A DNA stretch of 64,000 nucleotides. It comes from Prochlorococcus sp. AG-442-N17. Lineage in GTDB: Bacteria; Cyanobacteriota; Cyanobacteriia; PCC-6307; Cyanobiaceae. The stretch lies in the NCBI GenBank assembly GCA_003212375.1, contig QCPY01000002.1:35785-99784 (forward strand), written 5' to 3'. Position 1 is the stretch's first letter. Every line of letters begins with the position of its first letter. Below are positions 47,954 to 61,310 of this stretch, piece by piece. A program made the position numbers and the translations under genes. Below the pieces are notes generated by a model that searched no databases, had not been told where the DNA came from, and saw nothing but the letters and a program-made list of their open reading frames with translations.

Positions 47954-49519
47954 ATGGAAAAGAATTATTTAGGAACTCTTGCAATTGATTTGGGAAATAC
48001 AAATACTGTAATTGCTTTTCAAGATGAGAAAGATAAAGATGCAATTTTAATAGAAATACCTGGTATTACATCCTCTCCAGGTGTTGTACCATCAGTAGTC
48101 TGGTTCGAAGGCGAGGGGGAAATGGCAAGAATTGGGGTATCTGCATTGCAAAAGAAAAATTTCACTAATTCAGAAATATATTTTCATTCAAATTTTAAAA
48201 GATTAATTGATAATCCTATTGAAAGACATAATAAGAAATTTTTGACTCCTAAAGAGTCAGGTGAAAAATTCTTTCAAATTCTTTGGCAAAACATTCCAAA
48301 AGAATTAGACATTAAGAGGTTAGTTTTAACAGCTCCAATTGACATTTATAAAGGTTATAGACAGTGGTTAATTAATCTCTGTAAAAATTTAGCAATAGAT
48401 GAGGTTGCTTTAGTGGATGAACCGACTGCTGCTGGTATTGGCGTTAATGTACCCTTAGGTTCGAAAATTATGATAATCGATATTGGAGGAAGTACTATCG
48501 ACATGAGTATAATCAAAACACAAGGTGGTGAAGGGAAATCTGCCCCCATAGCAGAACTTTTAAAATTTCAAGGAAGGGATTTGAGTGACACTTCTAAGCA
48601 AAAAGTAAGATGTGCAGAAATAATCAGTAAATCGGGCTCAAAAATTGGAGGTAAGGATATAGATCAGTGGATTGTTAATTATTTTTTGCCTTTAAATCAA
48701 GATGAGAGAAATCTATCAATAGCTGAAAAATTAAAATGTAAGCTTAGTTCTAAAGAAATTAAATCTGAAAGAAGATATCTATTCTCATTATTTACATCAG
48801 AGAATCAAAAAAAAGAATTTTTTTTGAGTAAAGAAATATTCGAAAAGATTTTGAACGAAAATAATCTTCTAAGTCACTTACATTGCCTACTCAAAGATTT
48901 ATTAAACGAAGCTAGAGGTAATTTTTGTAAATTAGAAGATTTGAACTCTGTGATTTTTGTTGGAGGTGGAACACAAATTCCATTATTAAAAAAATGGATA
49001 TCTAATGAGATTGAAGGCATACAAATTAAGTCTCCACCTCCGATTGAATCAATAGCATTAGGAGCTCTAGCCATGACTCCAGGAGTAAAAATTAAAGATA
49101 TTTTGATTAAAGGATTATCTATAAAATTATTCAACAAAAGAGAACAAAAACATTTCTGGCATCCAATTTTTTCTAAGGGTCAAACTTGGCCAACAGAAAA
49201 ACCATTTGAGTTAATTCTTCAAGCTAGTAAAGATGGTCAAAATATATTTGAGATTATTATTGGAGAAACTAAAAAATACAGAAATTTTGATGTGATTTTT
49301 GAGAATGGTTTACCAAAGTTATCAGAGTTTCAAAATGAAGAAGAAGTTATTAAATGGAACAAAAAACCCTTAAAAATTAGATTAAAAAATCCTTGCAAAA
49401 TTGGAGAAGATAGCTTAAAGCTTTTTTTTCGTATTGCAAAGGATTCATCTCTTTACATTAGATGTCAAGGCATTAATAAAGAAGAGTTAGGCGAATTTAA
49501 TTTAGGGAGTATCTTCTAA
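47954..49519 (+). CDS. Hsp70/DnaK-family protein
   Basis: LAIDLGNTNTVIAF; VDEPTAAGIG; IIDIGGSTIDMSI; FVGGGTQIPLLKKWI. Confidence 0.85.
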   Translation: MEKNYLGTLAIDLGNTNTVIAFQDEKDKDAILIEIPGITSSPGVVPSVVWFEGEGEMARIGVSALQKKNFTNSEIYFHSNFKRLIDNPIERHNKKFLTPKESGEKFFQILWQNIPKELDIKRLVLTAPIDIYKGYRQWLINLCKNLAIDEVALVDEPTAAGIGVNVPLGSKIMIIDIGGSTIDMSIIKTQGGEGKSAPIAELLKFQGRDLSDTSKQKVRCAEIISKSGSKIGGKDIDQWIVNYFLPLNQDERNLSIAEKLKCKLSSKEIKSERRYLFSLFTSENQKKEFFLSKEIFEKILNENNLLSHLHCLLKDLLNEARGNFCKLEDLNSVIFVGGGTQIPLLKKWISNEIEGIQIKSPPPIESIALGALAMTPGVKIKDILIKGLSIKLFNKREQKHFWHPIFSKGQTWPTEKPFELILQASKDGQNIFEIIIGETKKYRNFDVIFENGLPKLSEFQNEEEVIKWNKKPLKIRLKNPCKIGEDSLKLFFRIAKDSSLYIRCQGINKEELGEFNLGSIF

Positions 49520-50062
49520 GGTTTTATTACCCAAGAAAATACCTTCTTCACCATCAACTTCTTTTAAACATAAATATATAGTTTCCTTTTTGCTGGTTGG
49601 CACTTTTCTTCCACAAAAATCAGGCTGAATTGGCAGTTCTCTGTGACCTCTATCAATCATTACTAATAACATTACACTTTTAGGCCTCCCCCATGAAAGA
49701 AGGGCATCCATTGCAGCTCGTATAGTTCTTCCTGTATATATAACATCATCGACTAAAAGAATATCTTTTTTTTCTATGGATGTAGGAATATCTGTAGCTT
49801 TTATTAAACGAGTACCTACTCTATTTTGATCATCTCTATAAAAAGTTGGGTCAATAATTCCTTTTTTAACATTAAATCCTGTTTTAGCTAACATTTCTTT
49901 TCTCAAAACTTCAACGAGATGTACACCTCTCGTAGGGATCCCAACCAAAAGAAGATTATTTAAATCTGAAATCTTTTCAATGATTTCAAAAGTCAATCGC
50001 GAGAAAGTTTTCCTTAGCTCCTCTTCAGTAAGTATTACGATTCTTTTATTTGGATTGGACAT
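49502..50062 (-). CDS. pyrR: PyrR uracil phosphoribosyltransferase/regulator
   Basis: GIPTRGVHL; ILLVDDVIYTGRTIRAAMDAL. Confidence 0.92.
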   Translation of the reverse strand: MSNPNKRIVILTEEELRKTFSRLTFEIIEKISDLNNLLLVGIPTRGVHLVEVLRKEMLAKTGFNVKKGIIDPTFYRDDQNRVGTRLIKATDIPTSIEKKDILLVDDVIYTGRTIRAAMDALLSWGRPKSVMLLVMIDRGHRELPIQPDFCGRKVPTSKKETIYLCLKEVDGEEGIFLGNKTLEDTP

Positions 50063-50199
50063 AGTTCACTTAAAATTAATATTGTTCAATTTCCTTAATA
50101 AATTAGCAAAAGCTAACTAAATTATATAAAAATTGTATGGAACAGCTTTTAAGGCTAAATTGAAGATTACTTCTTTAAAACGCCCATTTTAATTAAGAT

Positions 50200-51822
50200 A
50201 TGTCAAAGATTAGCAGCAAAAATATAAATAAAATAAAAGCTTCTGTAAGTCCAGTAGTTCTTGCAATTCTTGATGGATGGGGACACAGAGAAGAAACTTT
50301 AGATAATGCTATAAAAAAAGCCAACACTCCTGTAATGGACTCTTTATGGCACGCATATCCTCATACTCTTGTTAGTGCAAGTGGAGCTGATGTGGGTTTA
50401 CCAAATGGTCAAATGGGTAATTCTGAAGTGGGCCATCTAACAATTGGTTCAGGAAGAATAATTCAACAAGAACTTGTAAGAATTACAAATATCGTTAAGA
50501 ATAACCAGTTAAATCAAATAGAAGAGTTAAAAGAAATAGCTAATTCAATTAAGAAAAAGAAAGGAACTTTACATATCACAGGTTTATGTTCAGATGGAGG
50601 CGTTCATAGCCACATTGATCATTTATTAGGATTAATAAAATGGGCCTCTGAAGTTGGATTAGAAAAAGTAGCAATTCATGTTATTACAGATGGAAGAGAT
50701 ACTCCAGCAAAAAGTGCATCGAACTATATAAAACAAATAGAAGATTGTATAAAAAAATTTAAAGTTGGAGAAATAGCATCTATATGCGGTAGATATTGGA
50801 TGATGGATAGAAATTTATTATGGGAAAGAACAGAAAAAGCTTTTTCAAATCTAACAGATCCAAATATCAAGGTTAACAATATCTCACCTGAGGATTATTT
50901 GAACAAAAATTATAGCGAAAATATTACAGATGAATTTTTAGATCCTGTAAGAATATCTAAAAATTTCTTAAAAGATGAAGATAGTCTAATTTGTTTTAAT
51001 TTCCGTCCAGATAGAGCTAGGCAAATAATAAAGGCTCTTTCAGAAAAAGAATTTAACGATTTCGAGAGAAAAAACATTCCTAATATAGATATACTCACTT
51101 TCACTCAATATGAACCAAATTTACCAGTGAAAGTAGCCTTCCCACCTGAATCACTCAATAATTTCATTGGCCAGATAGTTTCAGAACACGGTTTAAAGCA
51201 ATACAGAACAGCTGAAACAGAAAAATATCCGCACGTTACATATTTTTTTAATGGAGGGGTCGAAGTTCCTTTACAAGGAGAGAAAAGACATTTAATTCCA
51301 TCCCCACGAGTAGCAACTTATGATATGGCTCCCGAAATGTCTGCTGAAGAATTGGCAATTAGTTGCTCTAATGCGATCAAATCTGGTCAGTATTCCTTTG
51401 TTGTAATAAATTTTGCAAATCCAGATATGGTTGGACACACAGGTAATATGGATGCTGCTATTAAAGCTATCGAAACAGTTGATAGATGCATAGGTCAGAT
51501 AGTTAATGCTACAGGAGAAATGGGCGGTAGTATACTTATCACTGCTGACCATGGAAATGCTGAAGTAATGAAAGGTCCTACTGGAGAACCTTGGACAGCA
51601 CACACTACTAATAAAGTTCCTTTGATATTTATTGAAGGTGAGAAAAGAAAAATACCCAATATGGGTAATGAGATTTATTTACGAGACAATGCTGGATTAG
51701 CTGATATTGCTCCAACGTTATTACAAATATTAAATCTTCCTATACCGAAGGAGATGACAGGAAAATCGCTTATTAAAGAAATTGAATTAAAAGGGTATAA
51801 TAAAGTTATTCAACATGTTTAA
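50200..51822 (+). CDS. gpmI: 2,3-bisphosphoglycerate-independent phosphoglycerate mutase
   Basis: [30 protein letters not shown]. Confidence 0.97.
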   Translation: MSKISSKNINKIKASVSPVVLAILDGWGHREETLDNAIKKANTPVMDSLWHAYPHTLVSASGADVGLPNGQMGNSEVGHLTIGSGRIIQQELVRITNIVKNNQLNQIEELKEIANSIKKKKGTLHITGLCSDGGVHSHIDHLLGLIKWASEVGLEKVAIHVITDGRDTPAKSASNYIKQIEDCIKKFKVGEIASICGRYWMMDRNLLWERTEKAFSNLTDPNIKVNNISPEDYLNKNYSENITDEFLDPVRISKNFLKDEDSLICFNFRPDRARQIIKALSEKEFNDFERKNIPNIDILTFTQYEPNLPVKVAFPPESLNNFIGQIVSEHGLKQYRTAETEKYPHVTYFFNGGVEVPLQGEKRHLIPSPRVATYDMAPEMSAEELAISCSNAIKSGQYSFVVINFANPDMVGHTGNMDAAIKAIETVDRCIGQIVNATGEMGGSILITADHGNAEVMKGPTGEPWTAHTTNKVPLIFIEGEKRKIPNMGNEIYLRDNAGLADIAPTLLQILNLPIPKEMTGKSLIKEIELKGYNKVIQHV

Positions 51823-51847
51823 ATTCAATACATAGCGATTTAGAAAA

Positions 51848-52072
51848 ATGAGTCAAATATTTACTTGGATATGGGTTGGTTCTGGAATTCTTCTCATACT
51901 TTTAGTTTTGCTTCATAGTCCAAAAGGTGATGGTATGGGAGGAATAGCTGCTAGTGGTAGCTCAATGTTTACCAGTGCAAGCAGTGCTGAGGCTTCACTA
52001 AATAAAATAACATGGACTATTTTGACAATATTTTTATCTCTTGCAATCATTCTCAGCGCTGGATGGATTTAG
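51848..52072 (+). CDS. secG: Preprotein translocase subunit SecG
   Basis: LLVLLHSPKGDGMGGIAASGSSMFTSASSAEASLNKITW. Confidence 0.92.
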   Translation: MSQIFTWIWVGSGILLILLVLLHSPKGDGMGGIAASGSSMFTSASSAEASLNKITWTILTIFLSLAIILSAGWI

Positions 52073-52116
52073 TTGCTTAAAACTAAATTACTTTTTACTT
52101 AAATTCATTTTAGATA

Positions 52117-52152
52117 AAAAAAGGGGATTGTTTTTTAACAATCCCCTTTGAA
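52117..52152. terminator. Bidirectional terminator between secG and groEL
   Basis: aaaaaaggggattgttttttaacaatccccttt. Confidence 0.85.
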
Positions 52153-52169
52153 CTAATAACTTTAGGAAA

Positions 52170-53831
<1,662 letters not shown>

Positions 53832-53855
53832 TTAATAATTTTTGAAACAAATAAA

Positions 53856-54167
53856 TTAGCTTACTACAGCTAAAATATCTTTTTCTGAAAGCAAGACGTA
53901 CTCATCTCCTCCCAATTTAATGTCTGTTCCAGCATATTTGCTGTACAAGACTTTATCGCCAATACTCACTTCGGGAGTTTGTCGAGAACCATCGTCGTTA
54001 AGCTTCCCAGGTCCAACCTGAGCAACTTCTCCTACCTGTGGTTTTTCTTTGGCTGAATCAGGCAAAAGAATGCCCCCAGCAGTTTTTTCCTCAGATTCGG
54101 AAACTTTAATAAATATTCTATCTCCCAGTGGTTTTACTGTAGAGACTGTAAGTGAAACAGCTGCCAT
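53856..54167 (-). CDS. groS: Co-chaperonin GroES; start revised from 54230
   Basis: [38 protein letters not shown]. Confidence 0.95.
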   Translation of the reverse strand: MAAVSLTVSTVKPLGDRIFIKVSESEEKTAGGILLPDSAKEKPQVGEVAQVGPGKLNDDGSRQTPEVSIGDKVLYSKYAGTDIKLGGDEYVLLSEKDILAVVS

Positions 54168-54381
54168 AGATAAATGGATGGTCAAAAATGCGACGCTAAG
54201 CGTCAAAAATTTGGAAAGAGATTTACTCAAACCGTATGATCAACAACATAATCTGTTGAGTAGCAATTAAACCACTCTTTAACTGTGCGGTTGGCCGAAC
54301 CCAGTTAACGAATATACCCTCGGGATGGTAATATTTCGCATTATGAGCTGTTTTAAAATCAGCTAATCATCACCAAGTTAA

Positions 54382-55848
<1,467 letters not shown>

Positions 55849-55897
55849 CTTAATTAACTTTTATTTATAGTTTTAAGCTCTAAAAAAATTTAAATTT

Positions 55898-56302
55898 ATG
55901 GCAATTTCACTCAAGATCTTAGCTCCAAATCAAAATGTTTACGAAGGAGAAGCAGAAGAGGTAATTCTTCCAAGTACTACCGGTCAAATTGGTATACTTC
56001 CTGGACACATATCATTAGTAACTGCAATTGATATTGGGGTCTTAAGGCTGAGAATGAATTCCCAATGGAAATCCATAGCATTAATGGGAGGGTTTGCTGA
56101 AGTTGAGTCAGATGAAGTGATAGTTTTAGTTAATAGCGCCGAAATAGGTACGGATATTAATATTGAAAAGGCTGAAAATACTCTAAGAGAAGCAAAATCA
56201 GCAATTAGTAAATTTCCTGAAAATGAGAAAAGTCCTGAAAAGATTAAAGCTCTTAATGAAATATCAAAAGCAGAAGCGAGAATTAAAGCATCAAAAAACT
56301 AA
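55898..56302 (+). CDS. atpC: F0F1 ATP synthase subunit epsilon
   Basis: [41 protein letters not shown]. Confidence 0.96.
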   Translation: MAISLKILAPNQNVYEGEAEEVILPSTTGQIGILPGHISLVTAIDIGVLRLRMNSQWKSIALMGGFAEVESDEVIVLVNSAEIGTDINIEKAENTLREAKSAISKFPENEKSPEKIKALNEISKAEARIKASKN

Positions 56303-56305
56303 ATT

Positions 56306-56782
56306 TTATGCCGTACCACAGAAAGCAACCTCAGGAAACTTGAGTTTTGCCTCTTCCAATTTTTTAGTTTTACCCTCTTCTTGCCAATAATTTATTACTT
56401 CAGTAGCTTTATTAAGTATTTCAACTCTTTCATTATCTGTTATCCAACTTTTATTCTCTAGTTCACTCTTTAATTTTTCCCAAGCATCATCTCTTGGCCA
56501 AAAAAAGTAAGCAGTAAGGGGACTGGGACCTCCACCCACTATTTGATCTACTGATAAAGCTACATTATCAGGTAACCACAAAACCTTAATAATAAACCTG
56601 CCCTCATCAGGTTTAGGTGTATAGCCTGTAGGAACTCCATCTTCATCAATTTTAGCAGCAGCCAAAATTGTTTTTGCTCCCATCATCCCCGCATTTGGAG
56701 GGGTTTTTTTTGATTTTTGAGAATTAATCTTTTCTTCTTTTTGCTCCAGCGAATTCTCATTGATCTTATCTGATGAAGTCAT
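56306..56782 (-). CDS. Ycf65/PSRP-3 (cS23-type) ribosomal protein
   Basis: [52 protein letters not shown]. Confidence 0.85.
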   Translation of the reverse strand: MTSSDKINENSLEQKEEKINSQKSKKTPPNAGMMGAKTILAAAKIDEDGVPTGYTPKPDEGRFIIKVLWLPDNVALSVDQIVGGGPSPLTAYFFWPRDDAWEKLKSELENKSWITDNERVEILNKATEVINYWQEEGKTKKLEEAKLKFPEVAFCGTA

Positions 56783-56889
56783 TAAATATTTTTAGGGTTT
56801 AGTTAATAATTTATCAGCTTATGGTCACTTATAGATCATTTTGATCGAAAATCTTGCTTTTATTTATTCATAACAACTAAATCATTATT

Positions 56890-57048
56890 TTATCTATCAG
56901 AGGGCACTTCATAAAATTCGTAGATAGTTCTTTCTAAAGAATCCCAAAGATCTTTAGGGATATCATTTTCTTCTGCAAACATTCCTAGTTGACTAGCTAA
57001 GCCTCTTGCTTGAGATAATTTGTAATCGTGAGAGTTAGTTTTATTCAT
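56890..57048 (-). CDS. Small conserved-looking hypothetical protein, 52 aa
   Basis: MNKTNSHDYKLSQARGLASQLGMFAEENDIPKDLWDSLERTIYEFYEVPSDR. Confidence 0.6.
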   Translation of the reverse strand: MNKTNSHDYKLSQARGLASQLGMFAEENDIPKDLWDSLERTIYEFYEVPSDR

Positions 57049-57104
57049 GTTTAATTTTTATTCTTATAAAAAAAATAAATCTATTAAATGCATAAGTCAA
57101 ATAT

Positions 57105-58430
57105 TCAAGACTCTAAATCAGAAATTTCTTTTAGAGCGGCTTTACTGAGAATTTCTGGCTTTTTATCATTTACTAGAACATCATCTTCGATCCTTATTCC
57201 AATCCCTTTCCATTTCTCATCGATACTAGGTTGACCCTCAGGAACTGGGATCCTGTCGCTTATATAAATACCTGGTTCGACAGTGAGTATCATGCCATTC
57301 TGTAATGGAACATCATATTCTCCCATCCTGTATGCTCCAACATCATGAACGTCTAAACCAAGCCAATGACCAGTTCTATGCATATAAAGATGTTTATAAG
57401 CTCCCTTCTCAATTATTCCATCAGTGTCCCCTCTCAAGAGGCCAATTTCCTTTAACCCCTCTACCAGAATTCTTAAAGCAACATTATGCACATTAGTAGC
57501 GTTAGAACCTTTTACAGAATTCTTAATTGCAGTTTTCTGTGCTTCTAAAACAATTTCATATATAAGCTTTTGCTCTCTGGAAAACTTCCCTCCGATAGGG
57601 ATAGTTCTTGTTATGTCTCCATTGTAATAATCGATTAATGAACAGCCTGCATCAACCAATAATAAATCTCCATTTTTTAAGTCGGAATTATTTAATGTGT
57701 AATGTAATATGCAAGCATTATCCCCAGAAGCAACTATTGAGTTATAAGCAGGTCCTCTTGCGCCTTTTTCTAAAAAGAATCCTTCTATTAATCCTTGAAT
57801 TTGTCTTTCATTTTTCTTTGAGGCAATAGACTCCCTAACTAATTCGTGGGCTTCAGCTGAAATTTGAGAAGCTTCTCTCATCCTATTTATCTCAAAATCA
57901 TTTTTAATTAGGCGCATTTCATTCAGATAAATTTCAGGAGATTTTATAGAATTTGGTCCTATTCCCACTCTTGAACGAGCTTCAAGTTGTTGAGAGAATA
58001 TTTCCAAAACAATTTTTTCAATTTTAGGATGTTTACCTATTGAATAAACAATCTCTTCCGAATTACCAATATAAGATGATAGTAAAGCCTTAAAATCATG
58101 TATTGAATGAGCTTTATCAGCCTTAAATTCTCTTTCGGCTCCCTCTATACCCCATCGAAAGCCATGCCAAACCTCGCTAATAATGTCTTTAGGAGCAACA
58201 AACAAAATAAACCTTTCTCCTTTCGGCTTATGAGATAAGAAAAGGGCAATAGAATCAGGCTCATCGAAGCCAGTCAGATACCAAAAATTACTATCTTGTC
58301 TAAAAGGATATTCGCAATCGGCATGATGCTTAACTAAAGAAGCACTTGGAATAATAGCAACTTTACCATTTAATTTTTTTAAGAAAATTTCTCTTCTTTC
58401 TTCAAAAACTTTATTATTAGTTCTAAACAT
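57105..58430 (-). CDS. pepP: Xaa-Pro aminopeptidase
   Basis: LLVDAGCSLIDYYNGDITRTIPIGGKF; MHRTGHWLGLDVHDVG; ILTVEPGIYI. Confidence 0.93.
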   Translation of the reverse strand: MFRTNNKVFEERREIFLKKLNGKVAIIPSASLVKHHADCEYPFRQDSNFWYLTGFDEPDSIALFLSHKPKGERFILFVAPKDIISEVWHGFRWGIEGAEREFKADKAHSIHDFKALLSSYIGNSEEIVYSIGKHPKIEKIVLEIFSQQLEARSRVGIGPNSIKSPEIYLNEMRLIKNDFEINRMREASQISAEAHELVRESIASKKNERQIQGLIEGFFLEKGARGPAYNSIVASGDNACILHYTLNNSDLKNGDLLLVDAGCSLIDYYNGDITRTIPIGGKFSREQKLIYEIVLEAQKTAIKNSVKGSNATNVHNVALRILVEGLKEIGLLRGDTDGIIEKGAYKHLYMHRTGHWLGLDVHDVGAYRMGEYDVPLQNGMILTVEPGIYISDRIPVPEGQPSIDEKWKGIGIRIEDDVLVNDKKPEILSKAALKEISDLES

Positions 58431-58503
58431 AAATCTTAGGTTGGCGAGTTTTATAAAAAAGTGGAAGAATGAATTACGAGATATTTAAAACTAATCAATT
58501 TTA

Positions 58504-59481
58504 ATGGAACCAAGTGTTTACATTCTAATTTTACTGATAATAATCATTTTAGTAGGCTCAGCATGTTGTTCAGGGGTAGAAGCAGCATTTTTAGCAGTTA
58601 ATTCTATAAGGATTTTAGAATTAGCATCAAAACAAAAACCAAAAAGTTCTGCTAATCAACTACTCAAACTCAGAAAACATCTTGGGAGAACTTTAACTGT
58701 AATCACAATAACTAATAATGGATTTAACATAATTGGGAGTCTCCTTTTAGGTGTATATGGGGCCTTAATAATAAAGAGTAGTTTCGGTTTAACATTGTTT
58801 TCAATTACTTTTTATGTATTGGTTGTATTACTTGGCGAAGTAGTTCCAAAAGCAATAGGTACAAAATTTTCATTACAAATAGCCATATTATCTGTTCCTA
58901 TTTTGAGGACGTTAAATAGTTTAATGAGACCATTCTTAATATTAATAGAGCAGTTATTTCCTGTTATCACTGCAGAGAACGAAATATCAACTGATGAAGC
59001 AGAAATTAGACAAATGGCGCAAATTGGCTCACAAAAAGGCTTAATAGAGGCTGATGAAGCAGCAATGATACTTAAAGTTTTTCAATTAAATGATTTAAAA
59101 GCTAAAGATTTAATGACCCCTAGAGTATCAGCACCTAGTCTTGATGGGTCCTCAAATCTTGATGAAATTTCAAAACTTATAATTTCAAATAATTCTCCAT
59201 GGTGGGTTGTTTTAGGCGATAAAGTTGACAAAATACAAGGGATAGCCAAACGTGAAAACTTATTAACTAGTCTTATTAGAGGAGATAATAAAAAGTTGCT
59301 ATCGGAATTATGTGAGCCTGTTGACTACATACCAGAAATGATCAAAGTAGATAAATTGTTAACTAGATTTGACAAGGATCATAAAGGAGTGAAAGTAGTA
59401 GTAGATGAATTCGGGGGATTCGTGGGAATAATTGGATCAGAAGCTGTACTCTCTGTATTGGCCGGTTGGTGGAAAAAATAA
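58504..59481 (+). CDS. CNNM/CorC-like transporter with CBS domains
   Basis: SACCSGVEAAFLAVN; LLGEVVPKAIG; ARDLMTPR-like KAKDLMTPRVSAPSLD. Confidence 0.87.
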   Translation: MEPSVYILILLIIIILVGSACCSGVEAAFLAVNSIRILELASKQKPKSSANQLLKLRKHLGRTLTVITITNNGFNIIGSLLLGVYGALIIKSSFGLTLFSITFYVLVVLLGEVVPKAIGTKFSLQIAILSVPILRTLNSLMRPFLILIEQLFPVITAENEISTDEAEIRQMAQIGSQKGLIEADEAAMILKVFQLNDLKAKDLMTPRVSAPSLDGSSNLDEISKLIISNNSPWWVVLGDKVDKIQGIAKRENLLTSLIRGDNKKLLSELCEPVDYIPEMIKVDKLLTRFDKDHKGVKVVVDEFGGFVGIIGSEAVLSVLAGWWKK

Positions 59482-60728
59482 ATACTATGAAGCAGATTAA
59501 TATTGATAAAAGTTATTTACTTTTGAAAAAATGGTGGGAAAGTATAGATCTCACAAACTATGAAAAAAGTAATCTAAATAAAGAAATAATTTCTTTTAAT
59601 CAACAACTCTTTAGACTCAAAGAAAAAAAATTAAGAATTGGAATTTATGGTAAGGCAGGCGTTGGGAAGTCCTCTATATTAAATTTATTATTAAACAAAA
59701 AAGAGTTTAAAACCAATATCATCAATGGTTCCACAAAAAATACTGAAAAAAAAGAGTGGTCTTTAAAACATAAAAGCCTAAAAAGTATCGAATTGATTGA
59801 CTCTCCAGGATTTGATTTTTATGATATTAAAAATCCTGAACAAATATTCTCGCAAATTAATAGTTCAGAACTAATTTTATTTGCAATTGCTGGAGATATA
59901 AATAGAAATGAGACCTCTCAGATTTATTCATTTATCAAGAGTGGAAAAAAAATAGTTCTTGTCTTAAATAAAATTGATATGTGGAACGTGAATGATGTAA
60001 AAAATATATTGCAAAATATAAGATATAAACTTCCTCAAGATATAAATATCCCCATAATACTGAATTCAAAAGATAACATAAAGAATCAGATCACTGATTT
60101 AATAAATAGAGATGGCTCAAGTTTATTAACTCTAAACTCTCTTCAGTTAGCAGATAACTTATTCTTAAAAATAAAACAACAAAGACTAAAAAGAAGGCAA
60201 AGAGAAGCTCAATCTATTATTGGTAGATTTGCAGCAATCAAAGCATCAGGAGTAGCATTAAATCCATTAATTTTTCTTGATATTGCAGGAGGTTTTGCAT
60301 TAGATACTGCATTAGTTAACGAACTTAGTAAAGTATACGGATTAAATCTTAAAAGTGAATCAGCACAAAAAATCATCAAAAAAATTTCTTTAAATAATAT
60401 TTACCTTGGCGCCACTCAAGTTGGTATAAATTCATCTTTTAATTTATTACGTAAAGTTTTCTTAGCCACTGCTCCTTTTACTAATGGAGTATCGTTATTA
60501 CCATACGGACCAGTTGCTATAATACAAGCAGCAATATCAGTAAGATCCACAAGAATTATTGGGAAATTAGCGGCTAAAGAAATATTTAGGAAAAGCAAAG
60601 TATGTACTTTGGATCCATCTAACATAATCAAAAAAATTATTACGAAAGAACCTGAAATTTTTAACTATGCAAATGTTTATCTATCTAACAAAAATTTAGA
60701 TAATAATTTCGCTGTTTTTCTACCTTGA
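59466..60728 (+). CDS. Era-like GTPase with C-terminal DUF697-like region
   Basis: IGIYGKAGVGKSSILNLL; LIDSPGFDF; VLNKIDMW. Confidence 0.8.
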   Translation: MVEKINTMKQINIDKSYLLLKKWWESIDLTNYEKSNLNKEIISFNQQLFRLKEKKLRIGIYGKAGVGKSSILNLLLNKKEFKTNIINGSTKNTEKKEWSLKHKSLKSIELIDSPGFDFYDIKNPEQIFSQINSSELILFAIAGDINRNETSQIYSFIKSGKKIVLVLNKIDMWNVNDVKNILQNIRYKLPQDINIPIILNSKDNIKNQITDLINRDGSSLLTLNSLQLADNLFLKIKQQRLKRRQREAQSIIGRFAAIKASGVALNPLIFLDIAGGFALDTALVNELSKVYGLNLKSESAQKIIKKISLNNIYLGATQVGINSSFNLLRKVFLATAPFTNGVSLLPYGPVAIIQAAISVRSTRIIGKLAAKEIFRKSKVCTLDPSNIIKKIITKEPEIFNYANVYLSNKNLDNNFAVFLP

Positions 60729-61306
60729 CATTTGATACTAAAAATCGAATTGCTTTATTTGGAACTAGTGCAGATCCACCAACAATTGGTCACAAAAAAA
60801 TTCTTGAAGAATTGTCAGCCATTTATTCTAATGTTATTACTTATGCGAGTGATAACCCCAAAAAAAAGCACAAAGAAAATATTTTCTTTCGAAAACTACT
60901 TTTAGAATCACTAATAAAAGATATAAATAATCCAAAAATAATATTTAATCAAAAGATTAGTAGCCAATGGGCAATAGAATCCATTGAGCAATGTAAAAAA
61001 ATTTATGCTGTAAATAAACTTGATTTTGTAATAGGTAGTGATTTAATTACAGAAATTTCCTCATGGAAAAATTTTGAAAAGATTATCCACGAAGTTAAAT
61101 TACTAATAATCCAGAGAGATGGATATCCAATTGAATCTAATACTCTTAAGATGCTAAAAAGTAAAAAAGTTATCTTTGCAATTTCTTCATTTAATATTCC
61201 AAATATTTCTAGTTCAATGGTTAGATTAAATAATAATTATTCCAATTTACCTAAATCTTTAATAGATATAGTTAAAAAGAATAATTTATATGATTCTATT
61301 AGGTAG
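60725..61306 (+). CDS. nadD: Nicotinate-nucleotide adenylyltransferase
   Basis: IALFGTSADPPTIGHKKIL; FVIGSDLITEISSWKNFEKI; ISSSMVR. Confidence 0.85.
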   Translation: MTFDTKNRIALFGTSADPPTIGHKKILEELSAIYSNVITYASDNPKKKHKENIFFRKLLLESLIKDINNPKIIFNQKISSQWAIESIEQCKKIYAVNKLDFVIGSDLITEISSWKNFEKIIHEVKLLIIQRDGYPIESNTLKMLKSKKVIFAISSFNIPNISSSMVRLNNNYSNLPKSLIDIVKKNNLYDSIR

Positions 61307-61310
61307 TTGA